A stretch of DNA of 64,000 bases from Bacillus sp. BA3 (lineage in GTDB: Bacteria; Bacillota; Bacilli; Bacillales; DSM-1321). The notes under the pieces are model-generated. The model saw nothing but the letters and a program-made list of their open reading frames with translations. It was not told where the DNA came from and ran no database searches. The stretch's first letter is position 1, and each line of letters begins with the position of its first letter. The DNA lies in NCBI GenBank assembly GCA_002835675.1, contig PIZR01000003.1:434001-498000 (forward strand), given 5' to 3'. Made by a program: the position numbers and the translations under genes. Positions 9,605-18,817 of the stretch are shown piece by piece.

Positions 9605-10354
9605 ATGAGTGAAGCAGCACAAACACTGGACGGCTGGTATTGTTTACATGATTTCCGTCTAATCGACTGGTCTTCTTGGAAAACGTTATCAAGTGACGAA
9701 CGCCAATTGGCCATCTCAGAGTTCCAAGGTTTACTGGATAAATGGAATATGACACAAAGCGACAATGAAGGCAGCCATGCCCTATATTCAATCGTTGGTC
9801 AGAAAGCGGACTTCATGCTTATGTTTGCCCGCCCAACCATGGAAGAATTGAATGCAATTGAAAACGAATTCAACAAAACGAAGCTTGCCGAATATACAAT
9901 TCCCGCTTATTCATACGTTTCCGTCGTGGAATTAAGCAATTACTTAGCTGGCGGAGATGATGAGGATCCATACCAGAACCCTCATGTCCGTTCCAGACTT
10001 TATCCGATACTTCCAAAAGCGAAACATGTATGCTTCTATCCAATGGACAAGCGTCGTGATGGCGATGATAACTGGTATATGCTTTCCATGGAAGAGCGCA
10101 AAGGCTTAATGCGTTCCCACGGCTTGATTGGCCGCAGTTATGCAGGTAAAGTGAAACAAATCATTTCGGGTTCTGTCGGTTTTGACGATTATGAATGGGG
10201 CGTAACACTATTCGCAGATGATGTCCTTCAATTTAAAAAATTAATCTATGAAATGCGTTTTGATGAAGTGAGTGCACGTTACGCTGCATTTGGTTCTTTC
10301 TTTGTAGGCAATATCCTGCCGGAAGAAAACGTACCTTCATTCCTATACGTATAA
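9605..10354 (+). CDS. hemQ: Coproheme decarboxylase HemQ
   Basis: Last enzyme of the coproporphyrin-dependent heme pathway of Gram-positives; converts coproheme to heme b with peroxide. Chlorite-dismutase-like fold, 249 aa. Tyr145 (in FYPMDKRR) and His172 (in MRSHGLIGR) fall at the positions of the known redox Tyr and heme-ligand His. The ATG at 9605 follows TTAGGAGTG; an in-frame GTG at 9596 overlaps that site. Formerly YwfI, and located next to pta as in B. subtilis. Confidence 0.95.
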   Translation: MSEAAQTLDGWYCLHDFRLIDWSSWKTLSSDERQLAISEFQGLLDKWNMTQSDNEGSHALYSIVGQKADFMLMFARPTMEELNAIENEFNKTKLAEYTIPAYSYVSVVELSNYLAGGDDEDPYQNPHVRSRLYPILPKAKHVCFYPMDKRRDGDDNWYMLSMEERKGLMRSHGLIGRSYAGKVKQIISGSVGFDDYEWGVTLFADDVLQFKKLIYEMRFDEVSARYAAFGSFFVGNILPEENVPSFLYV

Positions 10355-10360
10355 GACGAT

Positions 10361-10389
10361 GAGCTTCCGGTTTCCGGAGGCTTTTTTTG
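10361..10389 (+). terminator. Terminator after hemQ
   Basis: GCTTCCGG (10363-10370) pairs with CCGGAGGC (10374-10381) with one T-G pair, followed by seven T. Confidence 0.9.
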
Positions 10390-10541
10390 CGTCCCCTCCT
10401 TATTTTTTCCCGGCTTTGGAATAAATTCAATCCATATCCCATACATTTTCAATAGTGATGAATTCATTTTTTCACAGTCCCATTCAGCTTCAGGAAAATT
10501 GATCAAGGTAATTCCTGACTCCAGCGAGGTGAAGGAACGTT
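10390..10541 (-). pseudogene. Possible gene remnant between hemQ and gerQ
   Basis: On the minus strand an open frame runs from a stop at 10540-10542 leftward into the hemQ terminator. It reads like protein (TSLESGITLINFPEAEWD and then KMYGIWIEFIPKPGKN), but has no upstream ribosome binding site and would end inside hemQ. I do not recognise it. It may be the relic of a small gene or a chance frame. Confidence 0.25.
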
Positions 10542-10765
10542 ACTTCTATTAATTAGCCGACAAGAGGATATGGCTTATATCATGAACGGCAGCCGTTATG
10601 TATCGCTTAACATTCATTGTGGTTTTTTAAGCCACCCGGGGATTGTCCAGAAAACATATACAATACTACCGGTCGCTATAAATCGCACTGTTTCTTCCAG
10701 TCCACTCTCTCGGATTGTCCAAATTCCACAGCATCAACTAAACCTTGAATTTAGGAGGGAATGCA

Positions 10766-11296
10766 ATGTCACAAAATAATCCTTATGGTAATTATCCGTA
10801 CGGAGGAAGCCCTTATTACCCCTATGAGAATAATGAGCCTGAACTAAGGCAGCAGAATCCTAACCAGCAACAAGGTTACCCGCAACAAGGTTACCAACAG
10901 CAAGGATACCAACAGCCATCATACCAGCCACAACAGCCCACTATGGCAGGCACGCCACAACAAGTGCCGATGACGATGGGTCAACCCCCTTCCGGACCAC
11001 AGATACCTGGCATGCTTCCGGTCGAACAGTCGTACATCGAGAACATCTTGCGTTTGAATAAAGGGAAATTGGCCACTGTTTATACAACGTTTGAAAACAA
11101 CAAGGAATGGAATGCCAAGATCTTCAAAGGAATCATCGAGGCTGCAGGACGCGATCACTTAATCATAAGCGATCCTCAAACGGGAAAACGATACTTAATC
11201 CCGATGGTATACTTAGATTATATAACGTTTGATGAAGAAATCGAATATGAATATCCATTTGGAGGCACTGGGCTTACCACCTATTCGCCAAGGTAA
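10766..11296 (+). CDS. gerQ: Spore coat protein GerQ
   Basis: Inner coat protein needed in B. subtilis for localisation of the cortex-lytic enzyme CwlJ and for Ca-DPA germination; it is cross-linked by transglutaminase Tgl. The protein is 176 aa. The first half is Tyr/Gln/Pro-rich with repeated QQGYxQ units; the conserved C-terminal half holds EQSYIENILRLNKGK and the ITFDEEIEYEYPFGG end. The ATG at 10766 follows GGAGGG; an in-frame TTG at 10745 is upstream of that site. The promoter should be sigma E type, but none was fixed by eye. Confidence 0.93.
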   Translation: MSQNNPYGNYPYGGSPYYPYENNEPELRQQNPNQQQGYPQQGYQQQGYQQPSYQPQQPTMAGTPQQVPMTMGQPPSGPQIPGMLPVEQSYIENILRLNKGKLATVYTTFENNKEWNAKIFKGIIEAAGRDHLIISDPQTGKRYLIPMVYLDYITFDEEIEYEYPFGGTGLTTYSPR

Positions 11297-11309
11297 AAAA
11301 ATCCTATAT

Positions 11310-11348
11310 AGAAGAGCCTCAGAATCTATTTGATTCTGAGGCTCTTCT
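11310..11348 (+). terminator. Terminator after gerQ
   Basis: Perfect 17-bp inverted repeat, AGAAGAGCCTCAGAATC (11310-11326) with its complement at 11332-11348, and a 5-base loop. Confidence 0.9.
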
Positions 11349-11376
11349 TATATTGGAATGACTTTTTCAAAAAAAG

Positions 11377-11397
11377 AGCTGACCCAGAAGGTCAGCT
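11377..11397 (-). terminator. Terminator after ywdK
   Basis: On the minus strand AGCTGACC pairs with GGTCAGCT (11377-11384 and 11390-11397), followed by CTTTTTTT. Confidence 0.9.
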
Positions 11398-11404
11398 ACC
11401 TTCA

Positions 11405-11773
11405 TTACAAGTATTTATATGCAGCAATGATCATTAAGACCCAAGCAACCAAGAATGAAACCCCGCCAAGCGGTGTGATGGCCCCTAGGACTTTGATTTG
11501 CGTAACGCTTAGAACGAATAGGCTTCCGGAAAACAGGATAATTCCTATTAGCATAAGCCAGCCGGACCAGTTGATCAGCGGACTTGAAATCTTCCCAGCC
11601 AATATTCCGATTACCAATAAACCAACCGCATGGAACATTTGATATTGAACAGCGGTTTGCCAGGTTTCTAAATATTTATCAGGAATTTTCCCTTCCAGCC
11701 CGTGTGCACCGAATGCACCTAGTGCCACAGCAATAAACCCATTCAATGCACCTAAAATGATGAACAGTTTCAA
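11405..11773 (-). CDS. ywdK: DUF423 membrane protein YwdK
   Basis: Small integral membrane protein of 122 aa with four predicted membrane segments. The DUF423 signature GAFGAHGL follows the first segment (residues 20-27) and a second pattern [11 protein letters not shown] lies near residue 47. Function unknown. The start is TTG at 11773 with GGGGAG about 9 bases upstream. It lies just downstream of ywdI on the same strand. Confidence 0.85.
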   Translation of the reverse strand: MKLFIILGALNGFIAVALGAFGAHGLEGKIPDKYLETWQTAVQYQMFHAVGLLVIGILAGKISSPLINWSGWLMLIGIILFSGSLFVLSVTQIKVLGAITPLGGVSFLVAWVLMIIAAYKYL

Positions 11774-11796
11774 TTATTTCGCTCCCCTTCCCTAAT

Positions 11797-12054
11797 TTAA
11801 AAATCGAACAAGGACTCCCCATTGGCCTCATCCATTTTAACCGGTTCTACATTCGGTGTAGCCGACATAACGGGCTGGGTCAATGTGATTGGCTTCGGCA
11901 TGCTGATGTTCGCTGCTTTTTCATCCACCATTACTTCACAAAGGGACTTAATGGCAATTACATACCCCTGCACCTTATCCTCTGAATTTGCCTGTTTCGC
12001 TTTTAAAACAAGCTCTTCGATTTTATCTAACATTTGTCTTGATGAAATATCCAA
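11797..12054 (-). CDS. ywdI: DUF5327 protein YwdI
   Basis: Small soluble protein of 85 aa belonging to the YwdI/DUF5327 family, of unknown function. I take TTG at 12054 as the start because AGGTGG lies 5 bases upstream and the conserved family sequence begins there (DISSRQMLDKIEELVLKAK). The longer open frame to 12174 adds 40 residues without a ribosome binding site and unlike the family. It lies between ung and ywdK, as in B. subtilis. Confidence 0.75.
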   Translation of the reverse strand: MDISSRQMLDKIEELVLKAKQANSEDKVQGYVIAIKSLCEVMVDEKAANISMPKPITLTQPVMSATPNVEPVKMDEANGESLFDF

Positions 12055-12324
12055 CTTTACCACCTCGTCTATATACAGGTCAAAACTATCATAACTAGCA
12101 TAGCAAAAATCAGAGAAGAAAACACCTTGCATATTTCCTACCTTTTCATTGGCTTGGCTTGAAATTTCAAGCATGGCTGTCCTGAAGAATGAAAGACATC
12201 AAGAGAAGGCTGGTTTGATGTTTTGAATTGAAAAGCACGGCAGCCCTTTGGAAAACTGGGATCCCAAGTTATATAGAAATGACTGCACGCCATACAATTC
12301 ACCCGTTTCGTTTTACTGCCCATA
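12055..12324. other. Intergenic region between ywdI and ung
   Basis: No gene with a credible start is seen in these 270 bases and there is no clear terminator. Frames that cross it are shadows of ung or ywdI. Confidence 0.4.
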
Positions 12325-13005
12325 TCATCGGTTCGTGATTTTCCAATCAATTGGGGATTCCCCCATTTCCAACAGCAATTGATTTGTTTTGGAAAAAGGT
12401 TTTGTGCCAAAGAAACCACGGGAAGCCGACAGCGGACTTGGATGTACGGACTTAATGATTTTATGGCGGGTTTCATCAATTAAAGGGATTTTGGTTTGAG
12501 CAGGTTTTCCCCACAGGATGAATACAACCGGTTTCGGACGGTCATTCAATAGGCGAATAACTTGATTCGTAAAGATTTCCCATCCTTTTCCGCGGTGTGA
12601 GTGCGCCTCTCCCTCACGCACAGTCAAGACGGTATTCAATAGAAGCACTCCCTGTTTTGCCCATTCAACAAGGTAACCATTATCCGGAACCTCATAGCCT
12701 AGATCGGTGTTTAACTCTTTAAAGATATTTCTTAAAGAGGGTGGGATGCGAACTTCCGGCTTAACTGAAAAACTAAGGCCATGCGCTTGACCAGGGCCAT
12801 GGTAAGGGTCCTGTCCAAGGATGACAACCTTTACGTCTTCATAAGGAGTATAGTGAAGCGCATTGAAAATATCGTCCTGATCAGGATGAATGACTTGCTG
12901 GCTGTACTCTTGCTTTATAAATTCCCTTAGCTCCTGGTAATATTCTTTTTTGAATTCCTCTTTCAATAGAGGCCACCAATCATTTGTCAATAACTGCTTT
13001 TCCAT
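12325..13005 (-). CDS. ung: Uracil-DNA glycosylase
   Basis: Removes uracil from DNA in base excision repair; family 1 UDG, 226 aa. The water-activating motif [16 protein letters not shown] contains Asp66, and the leucine-loop motif [11 protein letters not shown] near residue 188 carries the catalytic His. The ATG at 13005 has AAAGGGGC upstream. Same neighbourhood as in B. subtilis (ywdI-ung). Confidence 0.96.
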   Translation of the reverse strand: MEKQLLTNDWWPLLKEEFKKEYYQELREFIKQEYSQQVIHPDQDDIFNALHYTPYEDVKVVILGQDPYHGPGQAHGLSFSVKPEVRIPPSLRNIFKELNTDLGYEVPDNGYLVEWAKQGVLLLNTVLTVREGEAHSHRGKGWEIFTNQVIRLLNDRPKPVVFILWGKPAQTKIPLIDETRHKIIKSVHPSPLSASRGFFGTKPFSKTNQLLLEMGESPIDWKITNR

Positions 13006-13156
13006 CTGCCACAGCCCCTTTCCACTTTTTGAAACTATATTATATCAAACTTAATCGCCTTGCCTTTTCCATAGATTACGATTTATGTTTCTATATACCC
13101 CAAAAGTGGGAAAATAGAAAGTTAGCAAGCAATTTAACCATGTTGGAGGATTCCCT

Positions 13157-14590
13157 ATGAAAAAATGGTACAAAAGAAAACGATTTTATCTGCTTGTCAG
13201 CATTTTAATCGTCATTGCAATCGTAATCGTCTATAACAGCTACAAGCCTCTCCCCGATGGTATTTCTTATGAAGGAAAAGTTCATCATGTCGAGGATATC
13301 GATTTCATCTATGACCTTTCCTATCACGATGAACAAGGGAATCTGCAACATGAGCAGCGAATTTTCCAAACCATAAATCAAGCGATAGAAGAGGCTGATT
13401 CTTATATCGTAATCGATATGTTTTTGTTTAATGCTTTTTATGATGAAAAGATAAACTTCCCGAAGTTAACCGAGACTCTGAAGGATAATCTGGTGAAACA
13501 GAAGAAAAGGAAACCTGATCTCCAGGTTATATTCATTACAGATGAAGTGAATACTTCCTATAATGCCTACCAATTAGAGGCATTGGAAACGATGAAGAAA
13601 AATGGAATTGATGTCATTGTTACCAACTTAGACCGCCTCCGGGATCCGAATCCTCTCTATTCAGGTGTGTATCGGACCTTTTTCCAATGGTTCGGTGAAA
13701 GCGGAAAAGGCTGGATTGTGAATCCAATGGCCAAAAGCGCACCAAAGGTCACCTTGCGTTCTTATCTTAGACTGATGAATATCAAAGCCAATCACAGAAA
13801 AGTGGTCGCTACTGAAAAAACGGCCATCATCTCATCCGCCAATCCTCATGACGCAAGTGGATTCCATTCCAATATCGCGTTCCAGATGGATGGGAATATC
13901 ATCGGCGATTTTCTTAAAGCCGAAGAAGCCGCTTCGAAATTCTCGGGAGGACCAAAGTCATTTCCTGAGTTCAAAGGGACATCGGCAGATAAAGGACCGA
14001 TATTGGTACAACTGCTAACGGAAGGAAAAATCAATAAACATGTCCTTAAGGCAATTAAGGATGCAAAAAAGGGGGACAAGATCCATCTTGCCATGTTCTA
14101 CATTGCCGATCGCGAGGTTGTCGAGGCATTAACGGATGCAGCTGAACGGGGTGTGAAGATTCAAATGATATTGGATCCGAATCAAAACGCTTTCGGAAGT
14201 GAGAAAATCGGGCTTCCCAACCTTCCGGTTGCCGCCGAATTTGAAAAATTGGGGGATGAAAACATCTCGATCCGCTGGTACAAAACAGATAAAGAACAGT
14301 TCCATACAAAATTGATGATGATCCAAAAGGCTAATGAAACGGTTATCCTTGGAGGATCGGCTAATTATACCTCCCGCAATCTAGATGACTATAATCTTGA
14401 AGCGAATGTTGAAATCCATGCTCCAAATGATGCCGGCGTTTCCAAGGATGTCGATAGCTACTTTCAAAGACTTTGGACAAATCAAAACGGAACTTACACG
14501 GTGGATTACAGTGAATACCAAAAGAAACTGCCTGTCTTCAAATACTTGACCTACCGCATTCAAAAGGTATTCCGCTTCACCACTTACTAA
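13157..14590 (+). CDS. Phospholipase D family protein, membrane-anchored
   Basis: 477-aa protein with one N-terminal hydrophobic anchor (about residues 9-25) and two phospholipase D-type halves. The HKD-like motifs are NHRKVVATEKTAIISSAN in the first half and FHTKLMMIQ followed by GGSANYTSRN in the second. The first motif lacks the canonical Asp. Cardiolipin synthases share this layout, but they usually have two membrane segments, so phosphatidyl transfer is possible and not certain. The ATG at 13157 follows TTGGAGG. It is monocistronic, between ung and the stress gene. Confidence 0.75.
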   Translation: MKKWYKRKRFYLLVSILIVIAIVIVYNSYKPLPDGISYEGKVHHVEDIDFIYDLSYHDEQGNLQHEQRIFQTINQAIEEADSYIVIDMFLFNAFYDEKINFPKLTETLKDNLVKQKKRKPDLQVIFITDEVNTSYNAYQLEALETMKKNGIDVIVTNLDRLRDPNPLYSGVYRTFFQWFGESGKGWIVNPMAKSAPKVTLRSYLRLMNIKANHRKVVATEKTAIISSANPHDASGFHSNIAFQMDGNIIGDFLKAEEAASKFSGGPKSFPEFKGTSADKGPILVQLLTEGKINKHVLKAIKDAKKGDKIHLAMFYIADREVVEALTDAAERGVKIQMILDPNQNAFGSEKIGLPNLPVAAEFEKLGDENISIRWYKTDKEQFHTKLMMIQKANETVILGGSANYTSRNLDDYNLEANVEIHAPNDAGVSKDVDSYFQRLWTNQNGTYTVDYSEYQKKLPVFKYLTYRIQKVFRFTTY

Positions 14591-14608
14591 ATATTCTTCG
14601 ATAAAAAT

Positions 14609-14634
14609 GTTTATCCGTGCCCAAACAAGGTTAT
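14609..14634 (+). promoter_or_regulatory. Candidate sigma B promoter
   Basis: GTTTAT (14609-14614), 14-base spacer, GGTTAT (14629-14634). This resembles the sigma B consensus GTTTAA-N12-15-GGGTAT and sits about 90 bp upstream of a general-stress gene. Confidence 0.6.
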
Positions 14635-14725
14635 ATACTACTATAGCCAATCAGCAACTGTAATAAGCAAGATTCCATTTACCTATTTTCAAGAGAATCT
14701 CACTGAAATTCAAGGAGGAGTTTAT

Positions 14726-15073
14726 ATGTATCAAGTACATGTAGTAGAAAACGGTTTACAAGCAAAGGAAAAAATCGATGAATTAGTTACATCAGGTTAT
14801 ACGAAAGACGATGTATATTTGTTTGCCCATGATAAAACCCGTTCAAAACACCTTACCGAGAATACAAATACAGAAGGTGTAGGCATGAAGGAACAAGGTT
14901 TCCTTGATACCGTCGGAAATCTCTTTAAATCACGCGGAGATGAACTTCGTAATCGAATGAGCAACCTTGGCCTTAGTGATATGGAGGCAGAACGTTACGA
15001 GGAAGTTCTTGACGAAGGAAAAGTAGTCATCGTCGCTTCCAAACAAGACAATAAAGACGGGGTTACACACTAA
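14726..15073 (+). CDS. General stress protein 17M-like (YflT domain)
   Basis: Soluble 115-aa protein of the heat-induced stress protein YflT family. The N-terminal segment KEKIDELVTSGYTKDDVYLF and the following short beta strands are typical of this fold; the C-terminal segment is charged. Relatives in Bacillus belong to the sigma B regulon, which agrees with the candidate promoter upstream. The molecular role is unknown. The ATG at 14726 follows CAAGGAGGAG. Confidence 0.8.
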   Translation: MYQVHVVENGLQAKEKIDELVTSGYTKDDVYLFAHDKTRSKHLTENTNTEGVGMKEQGFLDTVGNLFKSRGDELRNRMSNLGLSDMEAERYEEVLDEGKVVIVASKQDNKDGVTH

Positions 15074-15091
15074 AACCCTATATAAATTCAT

Positions 15092-15128
15092 AAAAAACGA
15101 GGCTCCTTAACCGGGGGCCTCGTTTTTT
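15092..15128. terminator. Bidirectional terminator between the stress gene and moeB
   Basis: AAAAAACGAGGC (15092-15103) pairs with GCCTCGTTTTTT (15117-15128); the A and T tails serve both convergent genes. Confidence 0.9.
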
Positions 15129-15135
15129 ATAATCA

Positions 15136-16155
15136 TTATCCCAGGATGCTTTGGTACGCGGCCTTTGCATGGACCATGTCCTTCGTACCGTGTATCAACG
15201 CCCGTCCATCCTTGAAAATGACGATACGCTCCCCAGCTTTTTCACAAGAGAGAAGAAATGGATTGAATTTCACCAAATAGCCGCTGCCGTCCAGATCCTT
15301 GGCTAATTTCTCGAGTTGCAGTTTCAAAGGTTTTGGCGGTCTTACCTGTACAGTATCCCTCCCGCAAAGAACAGCCGTTTTCGTTGCATTCTCCATTGTT
15401 AAAAAGGGATATGTCCTCTGCTCCCCGCATGAGAGACAATCTTTCTTTTTCGCTTTTGTCAATTTAACGGTTTGGTATTGATTTCTCCACAGATCAAAAG
15501 AAACAAGTGCAGGCCGTACAGATTCCCAATCTTCTACAAGGATTTTCAAAGCTTCGGCAGTTTGGTGTGCCACTACCATCGTTACTGCTGGTGATATGAT
15601 TCCTCCTGTGTCACAGGTCATACCTTGAATGGGGATCGCTTTCAGCAAACAGTGCAAACATGGTGTCTGTCCGGGAAGGATCGTCAAAGTCATCCCCACA
15701 CTCCCCACACATGCCCCATAAATCCATGGTATATGAAGCTTTTGTGATAAATCATTAATTATCATCCGTGTCTCAAAATTATCGGTTGCATCCATGATCA
15801 AATCAACATCACCAAGCAGCTGCTCGAGGTTCTGGGCTGTTGCGTCCATGATGATGGCATTCACTTCAACTTCATGATTGATATCAAATAAATGACGCTT
15901 TGCCGCTTCTGCCTTTGGCAGTTTCTCCTCGACATCCCGTTCCGTATACATTTGTTGGCGCTGTAAATTACTGGTCTCGACATAATCCCTGTCGACAATG
16001 GTAAGCTTCCCTACTCCTGCACGAGTAAGGGCCTCGGCATTAGCAGATCCCAAAGCCCCTGCACCAAGAAGCAATACATGCTTCTTCATAATTTTCAATT
16101 GGCCCCCTTCACCAATGGGGGCGAATAAAGTCTGCCTTGAAAATCGCTCTTTCAC
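15136..16155 (-). CDS. moeB: ThiF/MoeB-family adenylyltransferase
   Basis: E1-like enzyme that adenylates the C-terminal Gly-Gly of a sulfur-carrier protein, here probably MoaD. It is 339 aa, with the nucleotide-binding motif LLGAGALGSANAEAL at residues 30-44, the catalytic Asp region IMDATDNFETR, and two Cys pairs (CLHC and CLSC) that bind zinc. The start is GTG at 16155 with GGGAGGG upstream. It is the last gene of the leftward mobA-moaE-moaD-moeB cluster, 24 bp after moaD. ThiF-type activity cannot be excluded. Confidence 0.88.
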   Translation of the reverse strand: MKERFSRQTLFAPIGEGGQLKIMKKHVLLLGAGALGSANAEALTRAGVGKLTIVDRDYVETSNLQRQQMYTERDVEEKLPKAEAAKRHLFDINHEVEVNAIIMDATAQNLEQLLGDVDLIMDATDNFETRMIINDLSQKLHIPWIYGACVGSVGMTLTILPGQTPCLHCLLKAIPIQGMTCDTGGIISPAVTMVVAHQTAEALKILVEDWESVRPALVSFDLWRNQYQTVKLTKAKKKDCLSCGEQRTYPFLTMENATKTAVLCGRDTVQVRPPKPLKLQLEKLAKDLDGSGYLVKFNPFLLSCEKAGERIVIFKDGRALIHGTKDMVHAKAAYQSILG

Positions 16156-16179
16156 CGTGAACCCTCCCTTCCAAATGCT

Positions 16180-16413
16180 TTAGCCTCCACTTACTGGCGG
16201 AATGAAAGCTACAGTATCTCCATCAGATAGAATTGTGTCATCATCGGCAAATTCTTCATTGACCGCTGTCATCACGGTTTCAAGACCTTCCAATTGAAAA
16301 TCCACCTTCATTTTTCCTTTTAGCTGGGCTACACTCATTCCATTTCCTTCTATAGTAACAGTCTCTTTACCTAGCTCATCTTTCAATTGGGCAAATAAAA
16401 GTACATTAATCAT
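16180..16413 (-). CDS. moaD: Molybdopterin synthase sulfur-carrier subunit MoaD
   Basis: Beta-grasp sulfur carrier of 77 aa ending in the required Gly-Gly (FIPPVSGG). The C-terminal thiocarboxylate donates sulfur to precursor Z together with MoaE. The ATG at 16413 follows GAGGAGG; the open frame reaches further upstream only as a shadow of moaE. Its start overlaps the end of moaE by 8 bases, implying translational coupling. Confidence 0.92.
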   Translation of the reverse strand: MINVLLFAQLKDELGKETVTIEGNGMSVAQLKGKMKVDFQLEGLETVMTAVNEEFADDDTILSDGDTVAFIPPVSGG

Positions 16414-16870
16414 CAATATCCTCCTCTTCAGGTTTCCCCGTTGGATATGGAACGGTTTCCAACTGGTTTCCGACCCATGTCTCCCCATCTTCCCAGTGTT
16501 CCTTTTTCCAAATCGGGACGATTTCTTTAATTCTTTCAATCGCATACCTGTTTGCCTCATATGCATCATTCCGATGTGGCGTACTAACGGCAATAACCAC
16601 TGCGATATCCGTGATTTCAAGTTTACCTACACGATGGGTGATAGCCGCTTCTGCATCAGGCCAACGCTCCTTGATCTCTGATCCGATTTGCTCCAATTTC
16701 TTGACGGCCATCGGTTCATACGCTTCGTATATTAGGAAGAGAGTCTTTTTTCCTTTCGTCATTTCCCTCACCGTACCAATAAAGGTCGTGACGGCACCCG
16801 CATTTCGACTGACTACTTTATCAATCACTTCCTGGATGACAATCGGCTCTTTTGAAATATTATAATTCAT
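16406..16870 (-). CDS. moaE: Molybdopterin synthase catalytic subunit MoaE
   Basis: Large subunit of molybdopterin synthase, 154 aa. Recognisable segments are GAVTTFIGTVRE near the N terminus, the HRVGKLEITDIAVVIAVS core, and KEHWEDGETW with catalytic Lys near residue 120. The ATG at 16870 is chosen because AAGGATGG lies upstream; an in-frame ATG at 16879 is too close to that site. It overlaps the end of mobA by 11 bases. Confidence 0.92.
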   Translation of the reverse strand: MNYNISKEPIVIQEVIDKVVSRNAGAVTTFIGTVREMTKGKKTLFLIYEAYEPMAVKKLEQIGSEIKERWPDAEAAITHRVGKLEITDIAVVIAVSTPHRNDAYEANRYAIERIKEIVPIWKKEHWEDGETWVGNQLETVPYPTGKPEEEDIDD

Positions 16871-17495
16871 GTCTACCATCCTTTATATATAATTCAGTTC
16901 GATCAATATAACCTGCCTCTTGATAATCTTCCATCGTATTCATATTAAAAAAAAGGTAGTGAAAATGTTCAGGATTCTCGCGATATAACTTAAATTCGGT
17001 TTCTTTCATGATTTTCACCGAAATCTTTTCCAAAAATAGTCTCATTTTCAATTCATGTTTTAATAAACAGTCCGTCAGTACAGGAAGACATCTTTTATGG
17101 TAAACAGCAAAAAGCGGCTGGAGCCTGCCATTTATTTCTGGAATGACTGCGTCGAATTCAGGTTCATAATTGGATATGATATCCTTTATGGCATCTGCAC
17201 TCACAAACGGCATATCACAGGCTGCAAGGAACTGAAGCTCCGTTTCCGATGAGGTCAACCCTGCATGCAATCCGCCAAGAGGTCCTTGATCTTTATGTAA
17301 ATCCGGAATTAGCGGCAGCTGCAGAAAACGATATTCTTCAACTGTATTCGTAATGACCATAATGTTTTCTGACACCTTTTTCAATTCGGATGCCACTCTT
17401 GAAATGTTCACAATGCCACCTATGGACAACAGGGCCTTATTCACGCCCATACGGCTTGATTTCCCACCAGCTAAAAGCAACATTGTCCATTCCAT
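16860..17495 (-). CDS. mobA: Molybdenum cofactor guanylyltransferase MobA
   Basis: Transfers GMP from GTP to molybdopterin to make the dinucleotide cofactor. It is 211 aa, with the nucleotidyltransferase motif LLAGGKSSRMGVNKAL at residues 7-22, DQGPLGGLHAGL, and metal-binding CDMPF near residue 105. The ATG at 17495 follows GGGAGGG; a GTG at 17504 overlaps the binding site. First gene of the leftward molybdopterin cluster. MoaA, MoaC and MoeA are not in the window, so the early steps are encoded elsewhere. Confidence 0.92.
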   Translation of the reverse strand: MEWTMLLLAGGKSSRMGVNKALLSIGGIVNISRVASELKKVSENIMVITNTVEEYRFLQLPLIPDLHKDQGPLGGLHAGLTSSETELQFLAACDMPFVSADAIKDIISNYEPEFDAVIPEINGRLQPLFAVYHKRCLPVLTDCLLKHELKMRLFLEKISVKIMKETEFKLYRENPEHFHYLFFNMNTMEDYQEAGYIDRTELYIKDGRHEL

Positions 17496-17865
17496 AGAAA
17501 TCACCCTCCCTTTTTTGGGTTTAATCCAGCATCGAACGGTAAAGCTATACTAAATGTATCCACTATATTTAAATATTTTAAATCAACTTTGAAAATAATG
17601 ACACCTTCACAAACTTTGCTTTGCATATCAAAAGATGGAAAGTAGGATCAAAAGCTAAAAAGCAGGCCACCCACCCATTTTATTTTCTGAATTCCATGTC
17701 CGAAAAAATGACTCATGCGTGGCCATTCCATTACCTTTCTTAAGGTACTCATATTAAGGTGAAAACTAAGTTTTACATAAAAGAAATTTTGGTATATTCT
17801 AAAAATAGGATATTAACTGGTATGCTGATAATATCGAAATCTAATTCTCCTGAGGAGGTCACATA
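17496..17865. promoter_or_regulatory. Divergent intergenic region mobA/pdxK
   Basis: About 370 bp with no gene. It separates divergent genes and must hold both promoters. On the plus strand TATATT near 17793 with TTTTAC 16 bases upstream is a weak candidate -10/-35 for pdxK. Nothing else stands out. Confidence 0.35.
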
Positions 17866-18693
17866 ATGACTATGAAAAGAGCTATGACAGTTGCCGGATC
17901 GGATTCGAGCGGCGGTGCGGGTCTTCAAGCAGATTTAAAGACATTCCAAGAATTCGGCGTTTACGGTATGTCCGCTTTAACGACAATCGTGACGATGGAT
18001 CCAAAGAATGGCTGGTCCCATAATGTATTCCCTACAGCGGTCGAGGTTTTAGAAGCCCAAATCGAAACGATTCTATCAATCGGCATCGATGCCATGAAAA
18101 CGGGAATGCTTGGATCAGTGGAAATCATTGAACTTGTTGCCCGTAAAATAGACGAGTTGAAGCTGGACAAGGTCGTAATCGATCCAGTTATGGTATGTAA
18201 AGGTGAAGATGAAGTATTGCACCCTGAAACGGCTGTAGCTCTGCGCGAACTGCTTGTTCCACGTGCAACTGTAGTCACGCCAAACCTGTTCGAGGCCGCT
18301 CAGTTAGCGGGAACTGCGCCTATCAAGACGATTGACGATATGAGGGCTGCAGCCAAAAAGATTCATGAACTTGGTGCAAAATATGTCTTGATCAAAGGCG
18401 GTAATAAGCTGGATCATGATAAAGCCATTGACCTTTTATATGACGGAACTGAATTTGAAATCCTTGAATCAGAAAAAATCGAAACGACCAATACACATGG
18501 TGCCGGCTGTTCATCTTCAGCAGCCATTGCAGCTCAATTGGCTGAAGGTAAAAGCCCGCGTGAGGCTATCCTCATCGCTAAAGACTTCATCACCGAGGCC
18601 GTTCGCCATTCTTGGAAGATGAATGACTATGTTGGACCTGTCAATCATGGTGCATACCATAAATATGGAATCGCTGAAAAAACACAAAAATAA
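17866..18693 (+). CDS. pdxK: Pyridoxal/hydroxymethylpyrimidine kinase (PdxK/ThiD type)
   Basis: Ribokinase-superfamily kinase of 275 aa. The N-terminal signature AGSDSSGGAGLQADLKTF is shared by ThiD and Bacillus PdxK; the C-terminal GAGCSSSAAIAAQL contains the anion hole with the catalytic-base position. In B. subtilis the protein in this neighbourhood (YwdB) phosphorylates pyridoxal and pyridoxine and also HMP, so either vitamin B6 salvage or thiamine synthesis fits. The ATG at 17866 follows TGAGGAGG. Confidence 0.88.
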   Translation: MTMKRAMTVAGSDSSGGAGLQADLKTFQEFGVYGMSALTTIVTMDPKNGWSHNVFPTAVEVLEAQIETILSIGIDAMKTGMLGSVEIIELVARKIDELKLDKVVIDPVMVCKGEDEVLHPETAVALRELLVPRATVVTPNLFEAAQLAGTAPIKTIDDMRAAAKKIHELGAKYVLIKGGNKLDHDKAIDLLYDGTEFEILESEKIETTNTHGAGCSSSAAIAAQLAEGKSPREAILIAKDFITEAVRHSWKMNDYVGPVNHGAYHKYGIAEKTQK

Positions 18694-18708
18694 AACATCA
18701 AGTTTAAT

Positions 18709-18738
18709 GGCCGCTCAAATTCATCGAGCGGCCTTTTT
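18709..18738 (+). terminator. Terminator after pdxK
   Basis: GGCCGCTC (18709-18716) pairs with GAGCGGCC (18726-18733), then TTTTTC. Confidence 0.92.
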
Positions 18739-18817
18739 CGCTTTTTTCGTTTTTATTTAGTAAAATAGAAAGAAGGAAAAGCTTATCTAGCCGCCCAGTT
18801 AAGGAGGAAATTATAGT

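Noticed and set aside
16414..16620. N-terminal extension of MoaD
   Set aside because: It is a frame shadow of moaE; MoaD proteins are about 77-80 aa and a good site precedes the ATG at 16413.
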